Shown piece by piece: positions 1-9,700 of a stretch of 60,000 bases of DNA. Origin of the DNA: Chrysomallon squamiferum (lineage: Eukaryota; Mollusca; Gastropoda; Neomphalida; Peltospiridae); NCBI GenBank assembly GCA_012295275.1, contig CM022679.1, forward strand, positions 18,118,342 through 18,178,341. The letters run 5' to 3'. The position numbers were made by a program, and so were the translations under genes. Position 1 is the stretch's first letter, and every line of letters starts with the position of its first letter. The notes below the pieces were generated by a model that saw only the letters and a list, made by a program, of their open reading frames with translations, was not told where the DNA came from and did not search any database.

Positions 1-274
1 ACTAATCAGCCTAGTATGCTGTTTCTTTGACAGTTACACAGGTTCTCTGGTATAACAGTCCATTGATCAAAAGGGTTCATCATTAATTTGACAGAATGGG
101 AATCAGATTTTGACACTGTATGGGCTGAAATGGGTTAACAAAAAAGAAAGACTTCTTATTTGCTTTTTGCCAGTTATGAAACATTTAATCAGGAAGTTTC
201 TCAAATAAAAATATTTCTAGCCAACATTCAATATATGTAATTTATATTAAAGCTGGCAGTGGTGTAAAACAAAC

Positions 275-353
275 CTGAGCAACTCGTAAAGCATTAAGTG
301 TGGCTCCACCTGGAATGAAATTCACATCCTCCTTCTGCGATATTTCTTCATAG
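275..353 (-). CDS. ADK: Adenosine kinase, internal coding exon (residues YEEIS to RVAQ)
   Basis: Seen on the minus strand: a splice acceptor (ttttcag) precedes 79 bases that read one base plus 26 codons, followed by a GT donor (CTCAG then gtttgt). The peptide ends FIPGGATLNALRVAQ, which matches the adenosine kinase segment carrying the GG hinge and the N-S-x-x-V-A-Q region (vertebrate form AGGSTQNSIKVAQ). ADK is a PfkB-family sugar kinase that phosphorylates adenosine to AMP in purine salvage; the paired glycines belong to the substrate-binding lid region. The phase joins exactly to the exon at 546-599 through a split codon. Later exons, with the ATP site and the catalytic DTNGAGD motif, must lie left of base 1. 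Bases 1-274 show no exon that I recognise. Confidence 0.87.
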
Positions 354-545
354 CTGAAAATTTAAGGTTTTTATCAAATTTTCTATTGAACAAATAAAAG
401 AATTACAATAAATGCAGCAACTGTTTTTGTTTGTTTGTTACAGATAATAGATATTATTCATATCTTGTTTAATTATATTTTGATATTAATTACAAATATG
501 TATTATTCAATGTTGATTATATGAGAAAAGTTGCAATATACATAC

Positions 546-599
546 ATAGGTTTATGAATATCATCTGCCAGAATAGCATTATTGGACTTCAACTGGTAT
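546..599 (-). CDS. ADK: Adenosine kinase, internal coding exon (YQLK to DDIHKP)
   Basis: This 54-base exon has an acceptor (cattcttttcag) and a GTATGT donor on the minus strand. It reads one base, 17 codons and two bases. The peptide YQLKSNNAILADDIHKP aligns with the vertebrate adenosine kinase stretch YSLKPNDQILAEDKHKE. The first base completes a lysine codon with the exon at 1002-1076, and the last two bases join the exon at 275-353 to give an isoleucine. The flanking introns are short (192 and 402 bases). The exact phase agreement across three exons is strong evidence that this is a live gene rather than a chance match. Confidence 0.87.
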
Positions 600-684
600 C
601 TGAAAAGAATGTGATGTCATATTTGTAAATTCATACTGCCCTATAATTTTTCTTTGTTCAGTTAATTCCTAATCAAAAACAAAG

Positions 685-709
685 TTTTTTTTTTTTTTTT
701 TTTTTTTTT
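685..709. repeat. Poly(T) tract
   Basis: A run of 25 T inside the 402-base ADK intron. It could be the poly(A) end of an old retroelement on the minus strand, but no element body is recognisable beside it. Confidence 0.9.
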
Positions 710-854
710 ATTATCTTTCTGCAAAATATATTCTTCAGTAGAGAGGGGAAACAAGGTGAATTTTTTTTTTCATGTGCTTCAGGTACATACATAATAAATA
801 CAATATTCCACAAACCCATGAGAAAACATGGATACAATTGTCACATAACAGTGA

Positions 855-912
855 AGATAATTTATAAACTGAAAATGAAAAAAGATAATTTATAAACTGA
901 AGATGAAAAAAA
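855..912. repeat. Two-copy 27-base tandem repeat in an ADK intron
   Basis: The phrase gataatttataaactga, followed by an A-rich tail, occurs twice head to tail, then runs into A/AAT-rich simple sequence to about 975. Confidence 0.75.
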
Positions 913-1001
913 AATAATCATAGGCAAAAAAAATAATAATAAATAAAAAACAAATAAAAATAAATAAAATATTTATAATTCTGAAACAATTAAACACATA
1001 C

Positions 1002-1076
1002 TTTTCCAAAATCCCATATGTGTCATTAACTGAAATATCAAGTAGAGGGTTTCCATAGCCAAGCAAAATTCCTTCT
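1002..1076 (-). CDS. ADK: Adenosine kinase, N-terminal coding exon (EGILLGYGNPLLDIS)
   Basis: On the minus strand an acceptor (cacttttctag) is followed by 75 bases (one base, 24 codons, two bases) and a GTATGT donor. The peptide contains EGILLGYGNPLLDIS, the diagnostic N-terminal adenosine kinase motif (vertebrate RENILFGMGNPLLDIS), whose GNPLLDI stretch contributes the aspartate that contacts the adenosine ribose. The exon's first base would complete an arginine codon if exon 1 ends in AG, which matches the R before EN in vertebrate ADK. The start codon must be on a further upstream exon, to the right on this strand. Confidence 0.87.
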
Positions 1077-1196
1077 CTAGAAAAGTGAGAGTTTATATAT
1101 TAAAAAAATATTTAAAATGATACATACATACATACATATATTATTGTAATCTGGTATCAAACATATATTGTTATCTTCTTTATCATGATAGGAAAC

Positions 1197-1225
1197 CTAC
1201 AGATACCAAGTAGCAGGCTACTCAT
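1197..1225 (-). CDS. ADK: Candidate first coding exon of adenosine kinase (tentative)
   Basis: A minus-strand ATG followed by nine codons and two bases ends TGTAG before a GT donor. The phase fits the exon at 1002-1076 and would give MSSLLLGIC-R-EGILLGYG, keeping the arginine seen before this motif in vertebrates; the intron would be only 120 bases. A rival is 1948-1981 (ATG, MEHIDLIFGGL, donor G/gttgtt), which needs an acceptor shifted two bases downstream (tctagag). Neither has independent support, and the true first exon could be elsewhere. Confidence 0.25.
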
Positions 1226-1600
1226 CAAAAATGCACAATTCATGTGAATTTTGTAATACTAAACTAGGAGGAAAGCTTGTGATTCAACTAGTCATGGAAA
1301 ACGTAAGCAAAATAGCAAAGAGAATTGGTGTTGAAATCAGTAATAACTCAGGCTAGCATTTCTAACAATCTGTTAATGAACTATAGCCAACCTGCTAAAA
1401 TACAGAAAGGTAAGGTCAGTAATAACTGTTTTATTCTTTTGGTTATTTTGTGTCATTTTTTACTGAGATTTAAAATATACTGAATTAAAATGTATCTATC
1501 AGTAGCACATGGGCAAATAATAAATATTTATTTCTATTATTTTAATTTGACTTCTGTGCAAATTAAATATCTGATACAACTTTTGAAAACAAAATAAGAT

Positions 1601-1660
1601 ACACACACACACACACACATATATATATGTATGTGTGTGGATGTATATATATATATATAA
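1601..1660. repeat. AC / AT / GT compound microsatellite
   Basis: (AC)9 passes into (AT)n, a short GTGTG block and a second (TA)n. Alternating purine-pyrimidine runs of this type are common in the window. It lies upstream of the recognised ADK exons. Confidence 0.9.
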
Positions 1661-2189
1661 ACATGTAATGTCAGACACATTCCCTACTTTGCCATTCGGA
1701 CGTACTATCTGAAAAGAAACCTTTAACGTTTTCCTATGATATATATAAACTTTTGTAGAAGATCCCAAAACATCTAGGGTAGTTACATTTTAAGTTATAA
1801 TTAATATTTAAAAGGACTAATCGTATTATCATTGAAAAAGAATACAAATATGTTTTGACTAGAACTTATAATGAGTAAAATAAAATATTACTTAAATTAT
1901 CCATTATATTAGTAACATAAGAAGTAGCTTGGTTAGTTAAAAACAACCTAGTCCCCCGAAAATCAGATCGATATGTTCCATTTCAGGTTTTCATTCAACC
2001 AATAAAACATATTTTATTTTTCTAGGTCATACACATAGGATTCATAGTTTTACACATTTGCCTCTGAAAGTAAAACTATAGCAGTTTAATTTGCAAAAAT
2101 ATGTAATGATGGCAAAATATATCACCGACAGTAACACAAAATTAGATAAAACATATCGGTGACATGGAACTATCTGTTTGTAATAGTGC

Positions 2190-2290
2190 TTGTACAAACT
2201 GTAGCCTGCGCTATCGATCGCGCTGTAATCAGTAGCTCCGCCCACATGACCGAAGCTTCAGAATTCGGACACACTTGCGTTTTTTGACAA
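2190..2290 (-). promoter_or_regulatory. Possible ADK promoter (CpG-rich patch with GC box)
   Basis: About 100 bases stand out from AT-rich surroundings by several CpGs (tatcgatcgcgctg) and a GC box, gggcggagc on the minus strand at about 2236-2244. It sits about 1.1 kb upstream of the first certain ADK exon, in the right place for its promoter. No TATA box or initiator can be assigned. The 67-codon open frame here on the minus strand has no recognisable product. Confidence 0.3.
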
Positions 2291-2470
2291 TTTAAATATT
2301 AAAACTGAGAAAAAAAGTTTTCGTAGAATTTCAGCAATAATCAATTAGCATTTATTAATGTTTTCCACATTTGTTCGTTTTTCGTGTTTAAAGAGCGGCG
2401 GATTTTCAAATTTTTGCCCTCATGAATTAAATTTTTATTATAATTATTCATTTTTATTAATTTATTTTTT

Positions 2471-2500
2471 TACTGCTGCTACTACTACTACTACTACTAT

Positions 2501-2536
<36 letters not shown>

Positions 2537-2547
2537 CAGTAGCAGTA
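2471..2547. repeat. (CTA)n/(TAG)n palindromic trinucleotide repeat
   Basis: A run of CTG/CTA triplets is followed directly by TAG triplets, so the two arms are reverse complements around a single T at 2500. The perfect part spans 2479-2521 (21-base arms). The poly-serine and poly-leucine open frames here are by-products of the repeat. Confidence 0.92.
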
Positions 2548-2779
2548 ACCAAAAAGGTTTAGTAAGTTTTTGTAAATGACTGTTGCTTCCAAATAAATTA
2601 AAATAAAGTAATAAAACTTCGTAATACGTTATTTGCATATGCCCTGTCGCCTTTGATAATGAAAAGAACAGCATTTATCATATCGCACGCCGCACTACAT
2701 ATTTTTGCAAAATTAAATTGAAATCACATTATGATGCACTGGACCAACATTATCCAAAAAACAAAAGGAAGAATTTATA

Positions 2780-3260
2780 ATGGGTGCAGTCCAAGCTGAA
2801 TGGAAAATCAACGTCTCGAAGCAATGGGACGGCTTAACGCCGGCCAACGCGTATACGACGTCGCTTAGTACTTCTGTGTTCATGACAGTACCATATCACG
2901 ACTCCGACGACGCGTACACCAAACTAGGCGAGTGCGAGATCGACCACGTTCTGGTAGACCACGATTAACTACTTCGAGGACAGATAGGTTCAAAAGTTCT
3001 CCACGTCCAAGTGTTGAACTGGGCACCAAAGTCCCCTGTCTTCTCCCCAAATGACCATGCACGGGACCTACTGGGCCGTAGGGTACGTGAAAACGATCTT
3101 CATATCCTTAATGACCTACAAATTTCTCTGAACCGGGAATGGAACGCAATTATGTTCCTGATATTAGAAGTATGAGACAACGATGTACTGGTGCCGCTGG
3201 TGCATACACACTTTATCACGCCTCTCTCACCATTCTGGTAGACGTACCCCTCCGTTTCAT
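2780..3260 (+). pseudogene. Decayed, internally deleted Tc1/mariner transposase
   Basis: Two recognisable pieces lie side by side. At 2935-2991 the frame reads RDRPRSGRPRLTTSRTDRF, the GRPR linker of the Tc1 helix-turn-helix DNA-binding domain. At 3009-3155 it reads VLNWAPKSPVFSP, then LLGRRVRE and LNREWNAI, the C-terminal part of the DDE catalytic domain. The catalytic core between them is missing, so the remnant is about a third of the usual 340 residues. The glutamate of the usual SP-x-x-SP-x-EH motif is replaced (SPNDH). After a frameshift near 3150 the end continues as IRSMRQRCTGAAGAYTLY, matching the Tc1 tail. Frame changes and stops show it is dead. Clear terminal inverted repeats were not found by eye. 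Confidence 0.85.
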
Positions 3261-3378
3261 TGGTTGACATAAAAGTAACGACGTTGACACCGTGATAACA
3301 TGTTACAGCTGACTACATTCAAATAAATTCAACATCCAATCAGGTTATCTGTATTTCATATCTTTCATATGGCACAAT

Positions 3379-3379
3379 A

Positions 3380-3421
<42 letters not shown>
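3379..3421. repeat. (ATT)n microsatellite
   Basis: An uninterrupted run of ATT triplets of about 43 bases. Confidence 0.95.
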
Positions 3422-3614
3422 GTGCATTTTAATTTCACATACTTTACGTTGGAACTTTAGATACATTTTATAGTCACATTATTGCATTTTAATGTGGTTA
3501 AAACGTCACAGGGGTCTATAACAACATAATATTCTTAACATTTGGAATGATTTTTCACTCTTAAGTATTTTAAACATTTGGCGATAAAAAGTTAAAAAAA
3601 AATACTGTGATGTT

Positions 3615-3626
3615 CGTGTGTGTGTT

Positions 3627-3681
<55 letters not shown>
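3615..3681. repeat. (GT)n microsatellite
   Basis: About 67 bases of GT dinucleotides with two GTTT interruptions near the left end. Confidence 0.95.
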
Positions 3682-3682
<1 letters not shown>

Positions 3683-3784
3683 CTTTAATCATAATCTTTT
3701 ACAATAGCAAAACTCAGCTTAAAGCTTGGAGCCCACTCCACAAAGGTGTTGCAGGTACTAATTGAGGGAAATAAAATGTCTTTT

Positions 3785-4379
3785 GGATGCAGACAAAAGT
3801 TACCTATCATCTGACCATTGTTGGTATTTTTTCTGATGGAAGAATGACTCCTCTGGTTTCCAGTGTACCAGTCGTTAAAGAGTTCGAACGATCTGCTGCA
3901 TTCGTCCTAAAACAAACCACGATCGTTTGGTTTTGGAGTGTGATAACTGATTGCGAATACGGAGAAGAATGACTGCTTTTGTTTCCAGTGTACTAGTCGT
4001 TAAATACTTCGAACGATCTCCTGCATTCGGAGTGTGCTATCTATGATTTGTTTCTATGCGTTTTTCTCACATGGATAACCATGCAATTACTAGTCCAGTG
4101 ATGACGAAGATGACGGAGTGACGACTGGATATCTTCTTCGAAGTCGATGCGGCAAGCCACATCTAACAAAGATTTACATCTAACAAACATCTAAAATGTT
4201 CGAACGATCTCCTACATTCGGAGTGTGCTATTTCTGTTATTTTTTTCTATGTGTTCTTCTTACATAGATAACCATGCAATTACTAGTCCAGTGATGATGA
4301 AGATGATGGAGTGACATCGAGCACATTTGTACATGAATGACTTTTACAGCGAAAAAAAAAGAAATTCCCGTTCAGCTAC
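3785..4379 (+). repeat. Long repeat B, left partial or diverged copy
   Basis: The segment contains two versions of a roughly 175-base submodule of repeat B: a block beginning cgatctcctgcattcgg, then a cacatggataaccatgcaat phrase, then ccagtgatgacgaagatg. It ends with the same ttcccgttcagct boundary seen in other B units. The beginning near 3785 is approximate. No protein product is recognised. Confidence 0.75.
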
Positions 4380-5145
4380 AACTGATCTTCGAAACCACAT
4401 CTAAATGTGAATGTGCTTAACATCGTCGAAAGAAAACGTTCAGAACAGAACGAATTATGCATCTGGCTCACATCTAGGAAAGACGGATATAAGAGACGTT
4501 GGTATTTATGTTGTCAAGTCTCGACTTGGATTGTCGCATTCAAGAATTGCGTTGCGTTATTCAAATCCACGTCTTTTACGAGCTAAAACTGTTGCTGTCA
4601 GTGCGCTGCGTCCGAATACATACAACAACGTTGAGCAGAGACTGCGAAACAAGAAGAATGCACGTTTTTGCTTTTCACTTTACTAGTCTTAAAACAAACA
4701 GCAGTCACGATCGCCTGCTTTTGGAGTGTCCTAAGTGATTTCAAATCCGGAGAAGATGAATGCTTTGGTTTACAGGGTACTACTCGTTAAACAGTTCAGA
4801 CGATCTCCTGCATTCGAAGTGTGCTATCTATGATTTGTTTCAATGTGTTTTTCTCACATGGATAATCATGGACAGTCCATTGATAACGAAAATGAAGGAG
4901 CGACGACTGGATATCCTCTTCGAAGGCGATGCGGTAAGCCACATCTAACAAACATCTAAAATGTTCGAACGATCTCCAACATTCGGAGTGTGCTATTTCT
5001 GTTTTTTTCTTCTGTGTTCTTCTTACATAGATAACCATGCAATTAGTAGTCCAGTGATGACGAAGATGATGGAGTGACATCGACCAACTTTGTACGAGCG
5101 TGTTTTTTTTTACAACGAAAACACAAGAAATTCCCGTTCAGCTGG
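4380..5145 (+). repeat. Long repeat B, 766-bp unit
   Basis: The unit runs from one aactgatcttcgaaacc phrase to the next. It matches the following unit closely but holds one extra copy of the roughly 171-base submodule (second version from about 4970), which explains 766 against 594 bases elsewhere. The open frames inside (about 91 residues on plus, 94-97 on minus) recur in other copies, but their differences change amino acids freely, so coding is not supported. Confidence 0.85.
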
Positions 5146-5732
5146 AACTGATCTTCGAAACCACATCTAAATGTGAGTGTGCTTAACATCCTCGAAAGAA
5201 AACGTTCAGAACAGAACGAATTATGCATCTGGCTCACATTTAGGAAAGACGGATATAAGAGACGTTGGTATTTATGTTGCCAAGTCTCGACTTGGATTAT
5301 CGCATTCAAGAATTGCGTTGCGTTATTCAAATCCACGTCTTTTACGAGCTACAACTGTTGCTGTCAGTGCGCTGCGTCCGAATACACACAACAACGTTGA
5401 GCAGAGACTGCGAAACAAGAAGAATGCACGTTTTTGTTTTTCACTTTACCAGTCCTAAAACAAACAGCAGTCACGATCGCCTGCTTTTGGAGTGTCCTAA
5501 GTGATTTCGAATCCAGAGAAGATGACTGCTTTGGTTTACAGGGTACTACTCGTTAAACAGTTCAGACGATCTCCTGCATTCGGAGTGTGCTATCTACAAT
5601 TTGTTTCTATGCGTTTTTCTCACATGGATAACCATGCAATTAGTAGTCCAGTGATGACGAAGATGATGGAGTGACATGGAGCAACTTTGTACGAGCGTGG
5701 TTTTTTTACAGCGAAAACACAAGAAATTCCCG
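5146..5732 (+). repeat. Long repeat B, unit interrupted at its end by satellite A
   Basis: This copy is near-identical to the previous unit and follows the short (594-bp) form seen at 38776-39372. It stops at aattcccg, where intact units continue with ttcagctggaactg. Instead, the first satellite A monomer starts (ctctttcatcgctg). The missing B boundary reappears on the far side of the array at about 38773. Confidence 0.85.
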
Positions 5733-6741
5733 CTCTTTCATCGCTGTTAATGGATAATCATTAGATCTCATTTAAGTGATGTGGTGCGTGTGTGTGTTTA
5801 TTGACAAGAGACGAATACCTCTCGCAACCGCTCGCTGTACGAAACACTCAATCGGGTGCCCACATAACAGACAGCATTGAATGTGTTCTGTCCTCAAGCT
5901 GTTCTTTCAACGCTGTTAATGGATAATCATTACATCTCATTTAAGTAATGTGGTGCGTGTGTGTGTTTATTAACAAGAGATGGATACTTGTCGCAACCGC
6001 TCGCACTCCGAAACTTTGAATCGTATGCAGTCGTAAAACACAGCATTGAGTGCGTTCTGTTCTCAAGCAGCTCTTTCAACGCTGTTAATGAATAATCTGT
6101 GGATCTGATTTAGACGATGTGGTGCGTGTGTCTGTTGATTGAGAAGAGACGGATACTTGTCGCAACCGCTCGCACTACGAAACTTTCAATCGTATGCAGT
6201 CGTAACACACAGCAGTGCGTGCGTTCCATTCTCAAGCATCTTTTTCATCGCAGTTAATGGATAATCATTAGAGTGATGTGGTGCGTGTGTGTGTTTATTG
6301 ACTAGAGACGAATACCTCCCGCAACCGCGAGCTGTACGAAACATTCAATCGTGTGCACACATAACAGACGGCATCCAATGCGTTATGCCTCAAGCTGTTC
6401 TTTCAACGCTGTTAATGGATAATCATTACATCTCATTTAAGTGATGTGCTGCGTCTGTGTGTTTATTGTCAAGAGACGAATACCTATCGCAGCCGCTCAC
6501 TGTACGACACTTTCAATCGTATGCAGTCGTAACACACAGCATAAAGTGCGTACTATTGTCAAGCAGCTCTTTCGTCGCTTTTAATGGATAATCATTACAT
6601 CTGAATTAAGTGATGTGGTGCGTGTGTGTGTTTAGTAACAAGAGACGGATACTACTCGCAACCGCTCGCACTCCGAAACTTCCAATCGTATGCACACGTA
6701 ACAGACAGCATTGAATGCGTTCAGTTCTCAACCAGCTCTTT
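5733..6741 (+). repeat. Satellite A, left edge block (divergent 169-bp monomers)
   Basis: Six monomers carry the phrase ggataatcatt where the core has gggttaatcatt, and gtgcgtgtgtgtgttt where the core has gtgcgtgattctgttt. Successive gctgttaa landmarks lie at 5743, 5912 and 6081, exactly 169 apart; the fourth monomer has a short deletion. The third monomer has the private variant gaataatctgtggatct at 6090. The same order of variants recurs inverted at the right edge. Confidence 0.9.
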
Positions 6742-9700
6742 AAACGCTGTTAAGGGTTAATCATTAGGTCTGATTTCCATGAGGTAGTGCGTGTTTCTGC
6801 TGATTGAGATGAGACGAACACACCTCGCAACAGCTCGCACTCCGAAACTTTCAATCGGATACACACATAACAGACAGCATTGAATGCGTTCTGTTTTCAA
6901 GCAGGTCTTTAAACGCTGTTAAGGGTTAATCATTACATCTGATTTCCATGATGTTGTGCGTGATTGTGTTTATTCAGAAGAGAAGTACACATCTCGCAAC
7001 CGCTCGCACTCCGAAACTTCCAATCGTATGCACACGTAACAGACAGCATTGAATGCGTTCAGTTCTCAACCAGCTGTTTAAACCCTGTTAAGGGTTAATC
7101 ATTAGATCTGATTTCCATGAGGTAGTGCGTGTTTCTGTTTATTGAGATGAGACGAACACACCTCGCAACCGCTCGCACTCCGAAACTTCCAATCGTATGC
7201 ACACGTAACAGACAGCATTGAATGCGTTCTGTTCCCAACCAGCTGTTTAAACCCTGTTAAGGGTTAATCATTACCTCTGATTTCCATGATGTTGTGCGTG
7301 ATTCTGTTTATTGAGAAGAGACGAACACACGTCGGAGCCGCTCGCACTCCGAAACTTTCAATCGGATTCACACATAACAGACAGCATTGAATGCGTTCAG
7401 TTCTCAACCAGCTCTTTAAACGCTGTTAAGGGTTAATCATTAGATCTGATTTCCATGAGGTAGTGCGTGTTTCTGTTGATTGAGATGAGACGAACACACG
7501 TCGGAGCCGCTCGCACTGCGAAACTTTCAATCGGTTTCACACATAACAGACAGCATTGAATGCGTTCTGGTTTCAAGCAGGTCTTTAAACGCTATTAAGG
7601 GTTAATCATTACATCTGATTTCGATGAGGTAGTGCGTGTTTCTGTTTATTGAGAAGAGACGAACACACCTCGCAATCGCTCGCACTCCGAAACTTCCAAT
7701 CGTATGCACACGTAACAGACAGCATTGAATGCGTTCAGTTCTCAACCAGCTCTTTAAACGCTGTTAAGGGTTAATCATTAGATCTGATTACCATGAGGTA
7801 GTGCGTGTTTCTGCTGGTTGACATGAGACGAACACAACTCGCAACCGCTCGCACTCTGAAACTTCCAATCGTATGCACACGTAACAGACAGCATTGAATG
7901 CGTTCTGTTCCCAACCAGCTGTTTAAACCCTGTTAAGGGTTAATCATTACCTCTGATTTCCATGATGCTGTGCGTGATACTGTTTATTGACAAGAGACGA
8001 ACACACGTCGGAGCCGCTCGCACTCCGAAACTTCCAATCGTATGCACACGTAACAGACAGCATTGAATGCGTTCTGTTCCTCAACCAGCTGTTTAAACCC
8101 TGTTAAGGGTTAATCATTACATCTGATTTCCATGATGTTGTGCGTGTGTCTGTTTATTGTGATGAGACGAAGACACCTCGCAACCGCTCGGACTCCGAAA
8201 CTTTCAATGTTATACCCACGTAACAGACAGCATTGAATGCGTTCTGTTTTCAAGCAGGTCTTTAAACGCTCTTAAGGGTTAATCATTACATCTGATTTCC
8301 ATGATGTTGTGCGTGATTATGTTTATTCAGAAGAGAAGTACACATCTCGCAACCGCTCGCACTCCGAAACTTCCAATCGTATGCACACGTAACAGACAGC
8401 ATTGAATGCGTTCTGTTCCCAACCAGCTGTTTAAACCCTGTTAAGGGTTAATCATTACCTCTGATTTCCATGATGTTGTGCGTGATTCAGTTTATTGAGA
8501 AGAGTCGAACACAAGTCAGAGCCGCTCGCACTGCGAAACTTTCAATCGGATTCACACATAACAGACAGCATTTTGTTCGTTCTGGTTTGAAACAGGTCTT
8601 TAAACGCTGTTAAGGGTTAATCATTACATCTGATTTCGATGAGGTAGTGCGTGTTTCTGTTTATTGAGAAGAGACGAACACACCTCGCAATCGCTCGCAC
8701 TCCGAAACTTCCAATCGTATGCACACGTAACAGACAGCATTGAATGCGTTCTGTTTTCAACCAGGTCTTTAAACGCTGTTAACGGTTAATCATTATGTCT
8801 TATTTCCATGATGCTGTGCGTGTTTCTGTTTATTGACCTGAGACGAACAGACCTCGCAAGCGCTCGCACTCCGAAACTTTCAATCGGATACACACATAAC
8901 AGACACCATTGCATAAGTTCAGTTCTCAAGCAGCTGTTTAAACCCTGTTAAGGGTTAATCATTACCTCTGATTTCCATGATGCTGTGCGTGATACTGTTT
9001 ATTGACAAGAGACGAACACACGTCGGAGCCGCTCGCACTCCGAAACTTTCAATCGGATACACACGTAACAGACACCATTGCATAAGTTCAGTTCTCAAGG
9101 AGGCCTTTAAACGGTTTTAAGGGTTAATCATTACATCTGTTTTCCATGATGTTGTGCGTGATTCTGTTTGTTGAGAAGAGACGAACACACCTCGCAATCG
9201 TTCGCACTCCGAAACTTCCAATCGTATGCACACGTAACAGACAGCATTGAATGCGTTCAGTTCTCAACCAGCTGTTTAAACCCTGTTAAGGGTTAATCAT
9301 TACGTCTGATTTCCATGATGCTGTGCGTGATACTGTTTATTGAGAAGAGACGAACACACGTCGGAGCCGCTCGCACTCCGAAACTTTCAATCGGATTCAC
9401 ACATAACAGACAGCATTGAATGCGTTCAGTTCTCAACCAGCTCTTTAAACGCTGTTAATGGTTAATCATTAGATCTGATTTCCATGAGATAGTGCGTGTT
9501 TCTGTTGATTGAGATGAGACGAACACACCTCGCAATCGCTCGCACTCCGAAACTTCCAATCGTATGCACACATAACGGACAGCATTGAATGCGTTCTGTT
9601 CTCAACCAGCTGTTTAAACCCTGTTAAGGGTTAATCATTACCTCTGATTTCCATGATGCTGTGCGTGATACTGTTTATTGACAAGAGACGAACACACGTC

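Noticed and set aside
2358-2674. Poly-serine and poly-leucine open frames
   Set aside because: They are translations of the CTA/TAG triplet repeat.
4411-5458. Recurring open frames of 91-97 codons in repeat B on both strands (also at 39404-40178)
   Set aside because: They recur only because the DNA repeats. Differences among copies change amino acids freely, one copy has lost its start, frames on both strands are equally open, and no domain is recognisable.
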